From Megamonas hypermegale (GTDB lineage: Bacteria > Bacillota > Negativicutes > Selenomonadales > Selenomonadaceae): a stretch of DNA of 6,026 bases. The position numbers and the translations under genes are program-made. Shown in pieces: positions 1 through 6,026 of this stretch. Under the pieces are notes generated by a model that saw nothing but the letters and a program-made list of their open reading frames with translations, was not told the origin of the DNA and searched no databases. Numbering within the stretch: the first letter of the stretch is position 1; each line of letters begins with the position of its first letter. Where the stretch lies: NCBI GenBank assembly GCA_002314325.1, contig DCFC01000013.1, positions 91,022 through 97,047 on the forward strand, written 5' to 3'.

Positions 1-85
1 TATATTTAGTGAGGTTAAGTGACAACATCGAACGTATATAAACTATTATACTGCTGATTTCAGGCTATATGTTCTACCATTACAA
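1..85 (-). repeat. Dispersed palindromic repeat, copy 1 (cut by window start)
   Basis: This is the reverse complement of the elements at 3006-3127 and 5941-6026. The 55-base core (1-55) differs from copy 3 at one position and from copy 2 at three. The outer 30 bases (56-85) align with copy 3 without gaps, about 21 of 30 identical, so this flank is more diverged. Bases 36-55 are one hairpin arm. Bases 1-7 (TATATTT) are the start of the opposite arm, which is cut off by the window edge. The element starts only 5 bases after the fucI stop codon, so a fucI transcript would run through it in the element's forward sense. No separate terminator is visible between fucI and the repeat. Confidence 0.85.
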
Positions 86-90
86 ACGAA

Positions 91-1884
91 TTATTTATAT
101 AACGGACCGTAATTCTGGCATGCTCTGTAGTCCTGGCCTTCTTTGTCCATGCCGAAAGCATTCCAAGCAGCCGGACGGAAAATCTTGTCTTCCGGTACAT
201 TGTGCATGCAAACAGGAATTCTGAGCATGGAGCACAGCGTGATTAAGTCAGCGCCGATATGACCGTAGCTGATTGCACCGTGGTTTGCACCCCAATTGTT
301 CATTACATCATAAGCGGATTTGAATGCGCCTTCGCCGGTCAGACGCGGAGCGAACCAAGTGCACGGCCAAGTGTAGTCAGTACGTTTCCAGAGTTTGTCG
401 GATACTTCATCCGGCAGTTTAACTGTCCAGCCTTCAGCAATCTGAAGTACAGGACCTAGACCTTTTACAAGATTTAAGCGAACCATTGTTACAGGCATTT
501 CGCTGTTAGTCAGGAAACGGGAACTGAAACCGCCACCTCTGAAATAGCCGTTGTCGGCAGGGCACCACTGCGTCGCATCAAGGCAGGCTTTCTGGTCTTT
601 TTCCGTCATTTCCCAGAACGGTTTGATAACGCCGTTGCCGTCTGCGTCTTTTGCTTCGCCGCAGGCATCAAGACAAGCTGCACCGGAGTTGATTAAGTGA
701 ATAAAGCCTTTTGATTCTTTAGCGATACCTTCCAGTTCGTAGCCTGTCGCCTGTTTAACGGCTTCCGGGCTCCAGTACGTTCTAACATCAGCGAAAATCT
801 GCGCCGTATTCGTCAAAAGTTTGTTAAACAGCATGCCTACGCCGTTTAATGTATCGTTTTCCGTAGCGAGAATGTACGGTTCTCTTGCTCCTTCCCAGTC
901 AAAGGAGGAGTTCATCAAAGCTTCGGCAAAGTCGCCGTTCGGATAAAAGTCCGTCCACTGTCTCTGTCCCTGGAAACCGCCGGCGATGGCATTGTGGCCA
1001 ACGACTTCTTCTTCACAGCCTTCCGGCAAATTTTTATTACCGTTGAACAAGTCTTTTATAATACACATCATTTTTACGACAAATTCCCATGCTTCTTCTT
1101 TTTCTGCGTCTGTCTTACGGCAGAAATCAGGATTTTTGTCAAAGCCCTGTTTGCAGTTTTCTTTTGTCCATTTCAACGCTTTTTCAAATTCCGCATGGTC
1201 GTAAATACCTTCCGTCATGCGGCGGATGATTTCCACTTCGTCAACGGACTCTACGCGCATACCGAGATATTCTTCGAAAAATTCTGGATTAATGATGGAA
1301 CCGGCGATCCCCATAGTGATAGAGCCGATTTGCAGATACGATTTGCCTCGCATTGTAGCGACAGCCACAGCGGCACGGCCGAAACGCAGCAGTTTTTCCT
1401 GAACGTCTGCCGGAATTTCCGTTGCATCGGCGTTCTGCACGTCATGACCGTAAATGCCGAAAGCTGGCAGTCCTTTCTGTGCATGGCTTGCTAAAACGGA
1501 AGCAAGGTAAACAGCGCCCGGACGTTCTGTGCCGTTAAAGCCCCATACACCCTTAATTGTTTTCGAGTCCATGTCCATTGTTTCGGAACCGTAGCACCAG
1601 CACGGTGTTACCGTCAATGTGATATCCACGCCTTCTTTTTTGAACTTTTCAGCGCAAGCAGCAGCTTCCGCTACACGGCCGATAGTAGTGTCGGCAATTA
1701 CTACTTTTACCGGTTCACCGTTGGAATATTTCAGATTTTCCGTGAACAGTTTGGCAGCGGCTTTGGCCATGCCCATCGTCTGTTCTTCCAAAGACTCTCT
1801 TACTTTCAAAACGCCTCTGCGTCCGTCAATCGTAGGACGGATACCGATTACAGGATAATCGCCGATTAATCTGTTTGTTGCCAT
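91..1884 (-). CDS. fucI: L-fucose isomerase
   Basis: FucI is a cytoplasmic, Mn2+-dependent ketol isomerase that converts L-fucose to L-fuculose, the first step of fucose catabolism. Family members also accept D-arabinose. The product is 597 residues, close to the E. coli enzyme (about 591), and appears full length. The three metal ligands known from E. coli (Glu337, Asp361, His528) have clear counterparts: E342 in ATEND, D366 in ADVRTYW and H535 in GANHG. The first two keep the same 24-residue spacing. The N-terminal stretch [20 protein letters not shown] is typical of the family. The start is supported by AGGAGG at 1893-1898, 8 bases upstream of the ATG. It is divergent from an AraC-type regulator. 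No fucK, fucA or transporter gene lies in the window; they could be beyond position 1. D-arabinose isomerase is the main alternative role, carried out by the same family. Confidence 0.96.
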   Translation of the reverse strand: MATNRLIGDYPVIGIRPTIDGRRGVLKVRESLEEQTMGMAKAAAKLFTENLKYSNGEPVKVVIADTTIGRVAEAAACAEKFKKEGVDITLTVTPCWCYGSETMDMDSKTIKGVWGFNGTERPGAVYLASVLASHAQKGLPAFGIYGHDVQNADATEIPADVQEKLLRFGRAAVAVATMRGKSYLQIGSITMGIAGSIINPEFFEEYLGMRVESVDEVEIIRRMTEGIYDHAEFEKALKWTKENCKQGFDKNPDFCRKTDAEKEEAWEFVVKMMCIIKDLFNGNKNLPEGCEEEVVGHNAIAGGFQGQRQWTDFYPNGDFAEALMNSSFDWEGAREPYILATENDTLNGVGMLFNKLLTNTAQIFADVRTYWSPEAVKQATGYELEGIAKESKGFIHLINSGAACLDACGEAKDADGNGVIKPFWEMTEKDQKACLDATQWCPADNGYFRGGGFSSRFLTNSEMPVTMVRLNLVKGLGPVLQIAEGWTVKLPDEVSDKLWKRTDYTWPCTWFAPRLTGEGAFKSAYDVMNNWGANHGAISYGHIGADLITLCSMLRIPVCMHNVPEDKIFRPAAWNAFGMDKEGQDYRACQNYGPLYK

Positions 1885-1892
1885 TGTAAATT

Positions 1893-1898
1893 CCTCCT
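1893..1898 (-). promoter_or_regulatory. Ribosome binding site of fucI
   Basis: A perfect AGGAGG on the minus strand lies 8 bases before the ATG at 1884. It fixes the start of fucI and suggests efficient translation. Confidence 0.85.
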
Positions 1899-1924
1899 AA
1901 AAATATCTGTTAAATTATTATTTT

Positions 1925-2008
1925 TTGTTGTATACTTTAGATGTTTACTGTGTGTTTCATTTGATGATTAAATTATAGCAATCCTGATTTTGTATTTCTT
2001 GTTGTATT
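1925..2008. promoter_or_regulatory. Candidate AraC-type operator repeats upstream of fucI
   Basis: TTGTTGTAT occurs twice on the plus strand, at 1925-1933 and 1999-2007, 74 bases apart, close to seven helical turns. The shorter TTGTATT occurs at 1990-1996 and 2002-2008, one turn apart (12 bases). The 1990-2008 pair would lie at roughly -25 to -43 of the inferred fucI start, where an AraC-family activator normally contacts RNA polymerase. The 1925 copy would lie in the leader, where looping or repression could act. The repeats are seen directly. Their binding by the adjacent regulator is inferred, and AT-rich DNA raises the chance of coincidental matches. Confidence 0.4.
1972..1980 (-). promoter_or_regulatory. 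Extended -10 promoter of fucI
   Basis: On the minus strand the sequence reads TGCTATAAT, a consensus -10 hexamer (1972-1977) with the TGn extension. No hexamer resembling TTGACA sits 16-18 bases upstream; the region there is AAGAAA-like. A strong -10 without a -35 is typical of activator-dependent promoters, which fits the divergent AraC gene. Transcription would start near 1965, giving a leader of about 80 bases. The 1885-2119 gap shows no small gene or riboswitch that I recognise. Confidence 0.55.
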
Positions 2009-2036
2009 ATCACCAAAAATATGACGATATTCACTT

Positions 2037-2065
2037 TTTACAAATTGTAATAAAATTTATATTTT
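2037..2065 (+). promoter_or_regulatory. Candidate promoter of the AraC-type regulator, with overlapping palindrome
   Basis: TTTACA (2037-2042) is a fair -35. It is followed by TATATT (2058-2063, 15-base spacer) or TATTTT (2060-2065, 17-base spacer). A perfect 13-base palindrome, TTACAAATTGTAA (2038-2050), overlaps the -35 and could be an operator for autoregulation or for another dimeric repressor. The palindrome is seen directly, while promoter assignment in DNA this AT-rich is uncertain. Confidence 0.35.
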
Positions 2066-2103
2066 TATCAACCGAATGTTTACTTTTAATTTATGTATTT
2101 TTT

Positions 2104-2110
2104 GAGGGAG
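2104..2110 (+). promoter_or_regulatory. Ribosome binding site that decides the regulator's start
   Basis: GAGGGAG lies 9 bases before the ATG at 2120. An in-frame ATG at 2093 has only AT-rich sequence before it, and this Shine-Dalgarno would fall inside its reading frame, so 2120 is preferred. Confidence 0.75.
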
Positions 2111-2119
2111 TGTCATCAA

Positions 2120-2998
2120 ATGAAACGTAGTTTTTATAATGAACAGAGAGAGCGCGGCAATTTTTCCTTTCCGGTGGAATACCATTACGTGACGAACCAC
2201 CATCCGCGCTATAATATGCCGTACCACTGGCACATACAGTATGAAATCATTCGTGTACTGCACGGCAATGTCGTCATCTCCGTTGACGAAGAGGAATATA
2301 CCGTAAAGCAGGGAGAGATTTTATTCATTCCTGAAGGAGCAGTGCACGGAGGCAAGGCCTTTCTGGAGGACACCATTTACGAATGTATCGTCTTCGACAA
2401 AAAACTGTTTGAAACGGATATCGGCGAAAGCGGCATGCTGCAAAAATTTTTTGACCATCAAATTCTTATAAATCGGCACTATACAGCAAAGCAGACATTG
2501 ATAAAAGAGCTCGTCTGGCTGATGTTCCGTACCATAAAAAATCAGTACGAAGGTTTTGAGTATATCGTTAAAGGTTCCATACTGACCTTTTTCGGTCTCG
2601 TTTTAAAAAATAAATTGTATACTGTGTCCTTAACTAATTTTGCCAATAACAATCAACGCAACATTCATAAACTGAAAAAAGTCTTCCACTTAATCGAAAC
2701 ATCATATAATCAGCCGTTGACACTGGAGGAACTGGCTTCCACCGCCGACCTGTCGCCGAAATATTTCTGCCGTTTCTTTCAGAATATGACGAACAAATCG
2801 CCGATTTCGTATTTGAATTATTACCGAATTGAATGCGCCTGCATGAAATTAATCAACGAGCCGGAAGTTTCCATCACCGATATCGCCTATGACTGCGGGT
2901 TCAACGACTTATCGTATTTCATAAAAACATTCCGCAAATACAAAGGCACTACGCCGAATAAATATGTAAAATCATATCAACAAATGACAAATAAATAA
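2120..2998 (+). CDS. AraC family transcriptional regulator with N-terminal cupin domain
   Basis: This 292-residue protein has the usual AraC/XylS layout. An N-terminal cupin-like sensor (about residues 18-95) includes H36 and H38 in PYHWHIQYE, E42, and PEGAVHGG with H76. A linker region follows (about 96-180). The C-terminal DNA-binding domain carries two helix-turn-helix units at about 201-223 (TLEELASTADLSPKYFCRFF) and 251-282 (SITDIAYDCGFNDLSYF), ending in the usual TPNKYV segment. It is cytoplasmic, with no signal peptide or membrane segment. It is divergently transcribed from fucI across 235 bases, so it probably controls fucI in response to L-fucose or a related sugar; the ligand is inferred from this position only. 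It is not recognisable as E. coli FucR, which belongs to the DeoR family. Repeat copy 2 and a terminator follow the stop codon. Confidence 0.92.
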   Translation: MKRSFYNEQRERGNFSFPVEYHYVTNHHPRYNMPYHWHIQYEIIRVLHGNVVISVDEEEYTVKQGEILFIPEGAVHGGKAFLEDTIYECIVFDKKLFETDIGESGMLQKFFDHQILINRHYTAKQTLIKELVWLMFRTIKNQYEGFEYIVKGSILTFFGLVLKNKLYTVSLTNFANNNQRNIHKLKKVFHLIETSYNQPLTLEELASTADLSPKYFCRFFQNMTNKSPISYLNYYRIECACMKLINEPEVSITDIAYDCGFNDLSYFIKTFRKYKGTTPNKYVKSYQQMTNK

Positions 2999-3005
2999 CA
3001 ATCTG

Positions 3006-3127
3006 TTGTGCTAGTAAAACATCGGGCTTTTAAGCCAGCAGTATAATAGTTTATATTTGTTCGATGTTGCCACTTAACCTCACTAAATATAAACTATTAT
3101 ACTGCTTTGGAAAATCAACTAACACAA
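3006..3127 (+). repeat. Dispersed palindromic repeat, copy 2 (most complete)
   Basis: Two perfect 22-base inverted arms, 3037-3058 (starting AGCAGTATAATAG) and 3085-3106, enclose a 26-base loop (3059-3084). Outside them a 10-base imperfect inverted repeat is visible: TTGTGCTAGT (3006-3015) against the reverse complement of 3118-3127 (TTGTGTTAGT, 9 of 10). The 55-base core 3037-3091 matches copy 3 with two differences and copy 1 with three. A second possible stem, AACATCG (3018-3024) with CGATGTT (3062-3068), overlaps the hairpin region, and GGCTT/AAGCC forms a small stem at about 3025-3036. The element has no coding capacity and resembles a MITE-like or extragenic palindromic unit; I do not recognise a named family. 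It lies 7 bases after the regulator's stop codon. Confidence 0.85.
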
Positions 3128-3143
3128 AAGGTAAACAATAATA

Positions 3144-3217
3144 AAAAGCCGCTATGCTGAAATTGAGTTGTATCTTCTTATATAAAGATACAACTCAAAA
3201 TAAGCACAGCGGCTTTT
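3144..3217. terminator. Long bidirectional rho-independent terminator
   Basis: AAAAGCCGCT (3144-3153) pairs with AGCGGCTTTT (3208-3217). After one A/C mismatch, TGCT (3155-3158) pairs with AGCA (3203-3206). A short internal loop follows, and then a perfect 14-base stem, 3163-3176 with 3185-3198, closes an 8-base loop. T-rich tails follow on both strands: CTTTTGGATTTTATTTT on the plus strand and CTTTTTATTATTG on the minus strand. It lies between convergent genes and ends 5 bases before the last radical SAM stop codon, so it would end both the araC-type transcript and the radical SAM operon. Confidence 0.9.
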
Positions 3218-3222
3218 GGATT

Positions 3223-4170
3223 TTATTTTAAAAATTTCTGTACGGCACTGCCGTTTAAATAATTGCAGAGCCTTCCTTGATAGCGGTTATTCTCCTGCAT
3301 GAATTTGACAATATCGTCGCGGATTTTCCACCAGCCCGTCTGCCAGTTGCTGAACAGCGTGTTTTCCGCCGGTGCTCTGCCGATTAATCGCTGCAGTACG
3401 ATATGAGGCGACAGATTTTCCAGAAAATCGACGACTCTCTTTTTATAATGCTCGCAGGAAATTATGGTAAATTCGCCGTTTTGGTACTGCTCAGCCATCT
3501 GCGTATTTTTCACGATATACAGCGCATGCAGTTTTACCTGGTCGACGCCGAGCGCGGAAATGACGCGCGCCGTTTCAATTAAATCGGCATCATCATCCCA
3601 CGGCAAATCCAAGATAACATGCGTACAGCACAGCAATCCGTATTTTTTTATGCGCAGTACGGCGTCGATGTATTCCGCCAGACCGTGTCCGCGGTTGATT
3701 TTGGCGAGCGTCTTGTAATTAATCGTCTGCAAGCCGAGCTCCACGCAAATGTCGATATTTTTTTCCGCGGCAATCCGTGCCAGAATTTCCAGATACACGT
3801 CATTGACACAGTCGGGACGGGTGGCGATATAAACGGCTACGACATCGTCGCTCTGGCACGCTTCGCGTACATAGGCTTCGAGCTGCTCGGGCGGCATGTA
3901 CGTATTGCTGAAATTCTGGAAATACGGTATGAATTTTTTCGCTTTGTATTTCGGCACGATATGTTCCTTGTTCATGCGTATCTGCTCGGAGACGGACAGC
4001 TCCGGCGGCAGATTTTCATATCCTGCGCCGATACTGCCGCAGAAAGTACAGCCGAATTTGCCGCAGGAGCCGTCGCGGTTCGGGCATGTCAGCGGCAGAC
4101 CGATAGGCAGTTTGTACACTTTTTCGCCGTAACGCTGTTTCAGATAATCGGAAAAAGCATAATATATCAT
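3223..4170 (-). CDS. TIGR01212 family radical SAM protein (YhcC/YtqA-like)
   Basis: This 315-residue protein is about the length of E. coli YhcC. It carries the family signature TCPNRDGxxGxxGCTFC (residues 28-44). The probable [4Fe-4S] ligands are C29, C41 and C44, an unusual C-x11-C-x2-C spacing rather than CxxxCxxC, and an extra C36 is present. Other family segments are YFQNFSNTYMPPE (83-95), ATRPDC (116-121), VELGLQT (143-149) and VKLHALYIVKNTQMAEQY (212-229). It is expected to be a soluble enzyme generating a 5'-deoxyadenosyl radical. I recall B. subtilis YtqA (MnmL) of this family being linked to wobble-uridine tRNA modification, so tRNA modification is plausible but unproven here. Its ATG overlaps the upstream stop codon as ATGA, and AAAGGGG (4181-4187) serves as the ribosome binding site, indicating translational coupling. 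Confidence 0.93.
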   Translation of the reverse strand: MIYYAFSDYLKQRYGEKVYKLPIGLPLTCPNRDGSCGKFGCTFCGSIGAGYENLPPELSVSEQIRMNKEHIVPKYKAKKFIPYFQNFSNTYMPPEQLEAYVREACQSDDVVAVYIATRPDCVNDVYLEILARIAAEKNIDICVELGLQTINYKTLAKINRGHGLAEYIDAVLRIKKYGLLCCTHVILDLPWDDDADLIETARVISALGVDQVKLHALYIVKNTQMAEQYQNGEFTIISCEHYKKRVVDFLENLSPHIVLQRLIGRAPAENTLFSNWQTGWWKIRDDIVKFMQENNRYQGRLCNYLNGSAVQKFLK

Positions 4171-5912
4171 AAAGCAATATCCCCTTTCTGTATCTGCTGA
4201 TAGGAAATTTTGTCATCTTCATAGGCGAGCAACATGATATTCTGCCGTTTTTTTATATTTCCCTGCAATGCCTCTATCATATCATAGTCGAAAATTTCCA
4301 GCGCAAATTTCTTTTTCAAATCGCGCCATGATTTGAACTGGTAGTTTTTTATATATTTTTGCGCCTGTTCACTCTTGTAAAAATCATCCGTCGCCTGTTT
4401 TGCCACTTCTCGCCACGGCAGAAATTCCGGCCTGAACTTACCGCCGTCGCTTGTGAGTGCGTCGAATTTCAAAATATCGTAAATAACGGCTTTATCACTG
4501 AACGTATCATTTGCCGCAATAAAATCCGCCAGAAATTTATACAGATTTTTCGGCGCATGCGGTGCCAAATGCAGATTATGCTGCCGCCAGTACGTTGTAA
4601 AATCAGCAAAAAACTGATACGCATTCTGCGCGTACAAACCGATTAAATACGTAACCGTGCGGCGAAATCTGCCCGCATTGTAATACATTTCCACCAGGTC
4701 GACGAATATCTGCAAAAAACGCATTGTCTTATAATCCATGTACTTGTTGCTGATGACCTGATACGGTGCCTGCGGCATGTACACATAACCATGCTCCTGC
4801 GTCAAATCGTTCATCGCCGCGCCCTTTAAAAGTTTCAAAAAGCCGACCTGCAGCATATCCGCCTGCAATAGATATACATCGTTGAACGACTTGGCAAACG
4901 ACGTTAAATCCTCGTACGGCAGCCCGATAATTAAATCCACATGCAGATGAATATTGCCGTAGGCCATGATGGATTTTATATTCTCCGTCATTTCCTGCCA
5001 CGGATTGGCGCGGCTTATCTGGCCGAGCGTTTGTAAATTCGTCGACTGTATGCCGATTTCAAACTGAATACGCCCTTTTGGCATCGTCTTTAAAATTTCC
5101 TTGATTTCTTCATCAATATGGTGCGCCACGATTTCAAAATGGAAATTGGTACGACAGTCCTGCGCCGCAATGAATTTTAAAATCGGCAGATAATGTTCTT
5201 TATCGGCATTAAACGTTCTGTCGACAAATTTCACTTGACGCACATCGTGGTCGATAAAAAATTTCAGCTCGGCAAAAACCTTATCAAGTGAACGGTAGCG
5301 CACGCCGCGCGTTGCGCACGACAGGCAGTATTTGCAGGCGTACGGGCAGCCGCGCGAACTTTCATAGTAAATAATTCTGTCTTTGAGATTTTCTACATCC
5401 GCCTCATCATACGGAAAGGTGATACTGTCCAAATCGGCCACCGTAACAGCAACACCTTCATCTATGGAATTATCAACCCTGCGCTTCGCTACGCCGTTTA
5501 TATTTATCTCTGCATCGTCTTTTCCGGCAAGCAGCATTTCGATTAAAGCGCGAAAAGCTTCCTCGCCTTCGCCGCGCACGACAAAGTCCACCATCGGAAA
5601 TTCCTGCATGAACGCTTTCGTTTCATACGAAACCTCCGGCCCGCCGCAAATTATCCGGCACTGCGGCAAAAGTCTGTACACGAGCGGTAGAAGCTGTTTT
5701 ACCAGCTCGATATTCCAGATATAGCACGACACGGCCAGAATATCCGGCTGCTCGTCAAATATCTGATTGGCGATATCAATCAGGTGATTGTTAATCGACA
5801 CCTCCAGCATTTTCATGTCGCAGTCCAAATCCGCGCAGTTTTTATACAAGTAACGTATAGCCAGCGATGAATGAATGTATTTGGCATTTATCGCCGTCAG
5901 CAAAATTTTCAT
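4167..5912 (-). CDS. B12-binding domain radical SAM protein, DUF4080 type
   Basis: This 581-residue protein has an N-terminal cobalamin-binding-like Rossmann domain (about 1-130; MKILLTAINAKYIHSS, ILAVSCYIWN, CGGPEVSYE, VVRGEGEEAF). The radical SAM core (about 180-380) has a canonical CxxxCxxC: C189, C193 and C196 in SSRGCPYACKYC. FEIGIQS (284-290) and DLIIGLPYED (326-335) are typical barrel segments. The remaining C-terminal part matches my expectation of DUF4080. No DxHxxG motif is visible in the N-terminal domain, so any cobalamin would probably bind without a lower histidine ligand. The start at 5912 is supported by AGGAGG (5920-5925), 7 bases upstream. A longer in-frame start at 6008 would lie inside repeat copy 3 and lacks support. 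The substrate is unknown; a methyl transfer or rearrangement is a family-level guess. It overlaps the next radical SAM gene by 4 bases. Confidence 0.92.
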   Translation of the reverse strand: MKILLTAINAKYIHSSLAIRYLYKNCADLDCDMKMLEVSINNHLIDIANQIFDEQPDILAVSCYIWNIELVKQLLPLVYRLLPQCRIICGGPEVSYETKAFMQEFPMVDFVVRGEGEEAFRALIEMLLAGKDDAEININGVAKRRVDNSIDEGVAVTVADLDSITFPYDEADVENLKDRIIYYESSRGCPYACKYCLSCATRGVRYRSLDKVFAELKFFIDHDVRQVKFVDRTFNADKEHYLPILKFIAAQDCRTNFHFEIVAHHIDEEIKEILKTMPKGRIQFEIGIQSTNLQTLGQISRANPWQEMTENIKSIMAYGNIHLHVDLIIGLPYEDLTSFAKSFNDVYLLQADMLQVGFLKLLKGAAMNDLTQEHGYVYMPQAPYQVISNKYMDYKTMRFLQIFVDLVEMYYNAGRFRRTVTYLIGLYAQNAYQFFADFTTYWRQHNLHLAPHAPKNLYKFLADFIAANDTFSDKAVIYDILKFDALTSDGGKFRPEFLPWREVAKQATDDFYKSEQAQKYIKNYQFKSWRDLKKKFALEIFDYDMIEALQGNIKKRQNIMLLAYEDDKISYQQIQKGDIAL

Positions 5913-5919
5913 AAGCAAA

Positions 5920-5925
5920 CCTCCT
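5920..5925 (-). promoter_or_regulatory. Ribosome binding site that decides the DUF4080 start
   Basis: A perfect AGGAGG lies 7 bases upstream of the ATG at 5912. It falls within the extended reading frame, which argues against the in-frame ATG at 6008. The conserved MKILLTAINAKYIHS start of the family also begins at 5912. Confidence 0.85.
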
Positions 5926-5940
5926 CTTGTTATTATATTA

Positions 5941-6026
5941 GTTGTGCTAGTAAAACATCGAGCCTGTAGCCAGCAGTATAATAGTTTATATTCGTTCGAT
6001 GTTGTCACTTAACCTCACTAAATATA
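5941..6026 (+). repeat. Dispersed palindromic repeat, copy 3 (cut by window end)
   Basis: The first 20 bases (5941-5960, GTTGTGCTAGTAAAACATCG) are identical to 3005-3024 of copy 2. The 55-base core (5972-6026) differs from copy 2 at two positions and from copy 1 at one; its last 34 bases (5993-6026) are the exact reverse complement of 1-34. One hairpin arm (5972-5992) is complete. The opposite arm is cut after 7 bases (AAATATA, 6020-6026). AACATCGA (5954-5961) can pair with TCGATGTT (5996-6003). The element fills the upstream region of the DUF4080 gene, ending 28 bases before its start codon. Confidence 0.87.

Noticed and set aside
994..1494. A 166-codon open frame on the plus strand inside fucI, plus several shorter ones.
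   Set aside because: They lie opposite a clearly functional fucI with intact metal ligands. Their translations are low-complexity, Phe/Ser/His-rich shadows with no recognisable domain or ribosome binding site.
2093..2119. A 9-residue longer start for the AraC-type regulator.
   Set aside because: The GAGGGAG ribosome binding site at 2104-2110 fits the ATG at 2120, and nothing similar precedes 2093.
3006..3127. The repeat as an integron attC site or a CRISPR repeat.
   Set aside because: A GTTAAGT-like heptamer occurs on the minus strand, but no paired core sites with attC geometry are visible, the neighbouring genes are ordinary chromosomal genes on both strands, and copies are not regularly spaced with short spacers.
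2997..3139. AACAAT on both sides of repeat copy 2 (2997-3002 and 3134-3139) as a target-site duplication.
   Set aside because: The two hexamers do not abut the element ends symmetrically, and such a short AT-rich match is expected by chance here.
3619..4200. A 193-codon plus-strand frame opposite the TIGR01212 gene.
   Set aside because: It is antisense to a conserved radical SAM gene, shows no family resemblance, and has no convincing ribosome binding site.
5913..6008. A 32-residue N-terminal extension of the DUF4080 protein starting at 6008.
   Set aside because: It would begin inside the repeat and run through the AGGAGG site, and family members begin with the MKILLTAINAKYIHS-like segment at 5912.

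Overview
The window looks like chromosomal DNA of an anaerobic, probably gut-dwelling, Bacillota. The gene types suggest Negativicutes or a related clostridial lineage: a long-form L-fucose isomerase, a cupin-type AraC regulator, and a DUF4080-type B12-binding radical SAM protein overlapping a TIGR01212-type radical SAM protein. The placement comes from protein resemblance only and is tentative. Coding DNA is moderate in GC, while the intergenic DNA is strongly AT-rich.

Layout. Positions 1-85 hold a dispersed repeat (copy 1, minus orientation). fucI follows on the minus strand (91-1884). A 235-base divergent control region (1885-2119) separates it from an AraC-family regulator on the plus strand (2120-2998). 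The convergent gap 2999-3222 holds the most complete repeat (copy 2, about 3006-3127) and a long bidirectional terminator hairpin (3144-3217). Two radical SAM genes then occupy the minus strand as an operon: the B12-binding/DUF4080 protein (4167-5912) is upstream and overlaps the TIGR01212/YhcC-like protein (3223-4170) by 4 bases. The window closes with repeat copy 3 (5941-6026). No tRNA, rRNA, CRISPR array, transposase or recombinase gene is visible.

How the parts work together. The AraC protein is well placed to sense a sugar, plausibly L-fucose or a product of it, and to activate fucI. The fucI promoter has an extended -10 but no recognisable -35, and TTGTATT-like direct repeats lie where an AraC activator would bind. 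Kinase, aldolase and transporter genes of fucose catabolism are absent here. The two radical SAM enzymes are probably co-translated. Their substrates are not established from sequence, though RNA modification is a reasonable guess for the TIGR01212 member.

The most unusual signal is the repeat. Three copies share a 55-base core with 1-3 differences. Copy 2 is symmetric: two perfect 22-base inverted arms around a 26-base loop, with a weaker outer inverted repeat. Both window ends fall at exactly the same position inside this element, so the window is probably a contig or segment bounded by a multicopy palindromic element.
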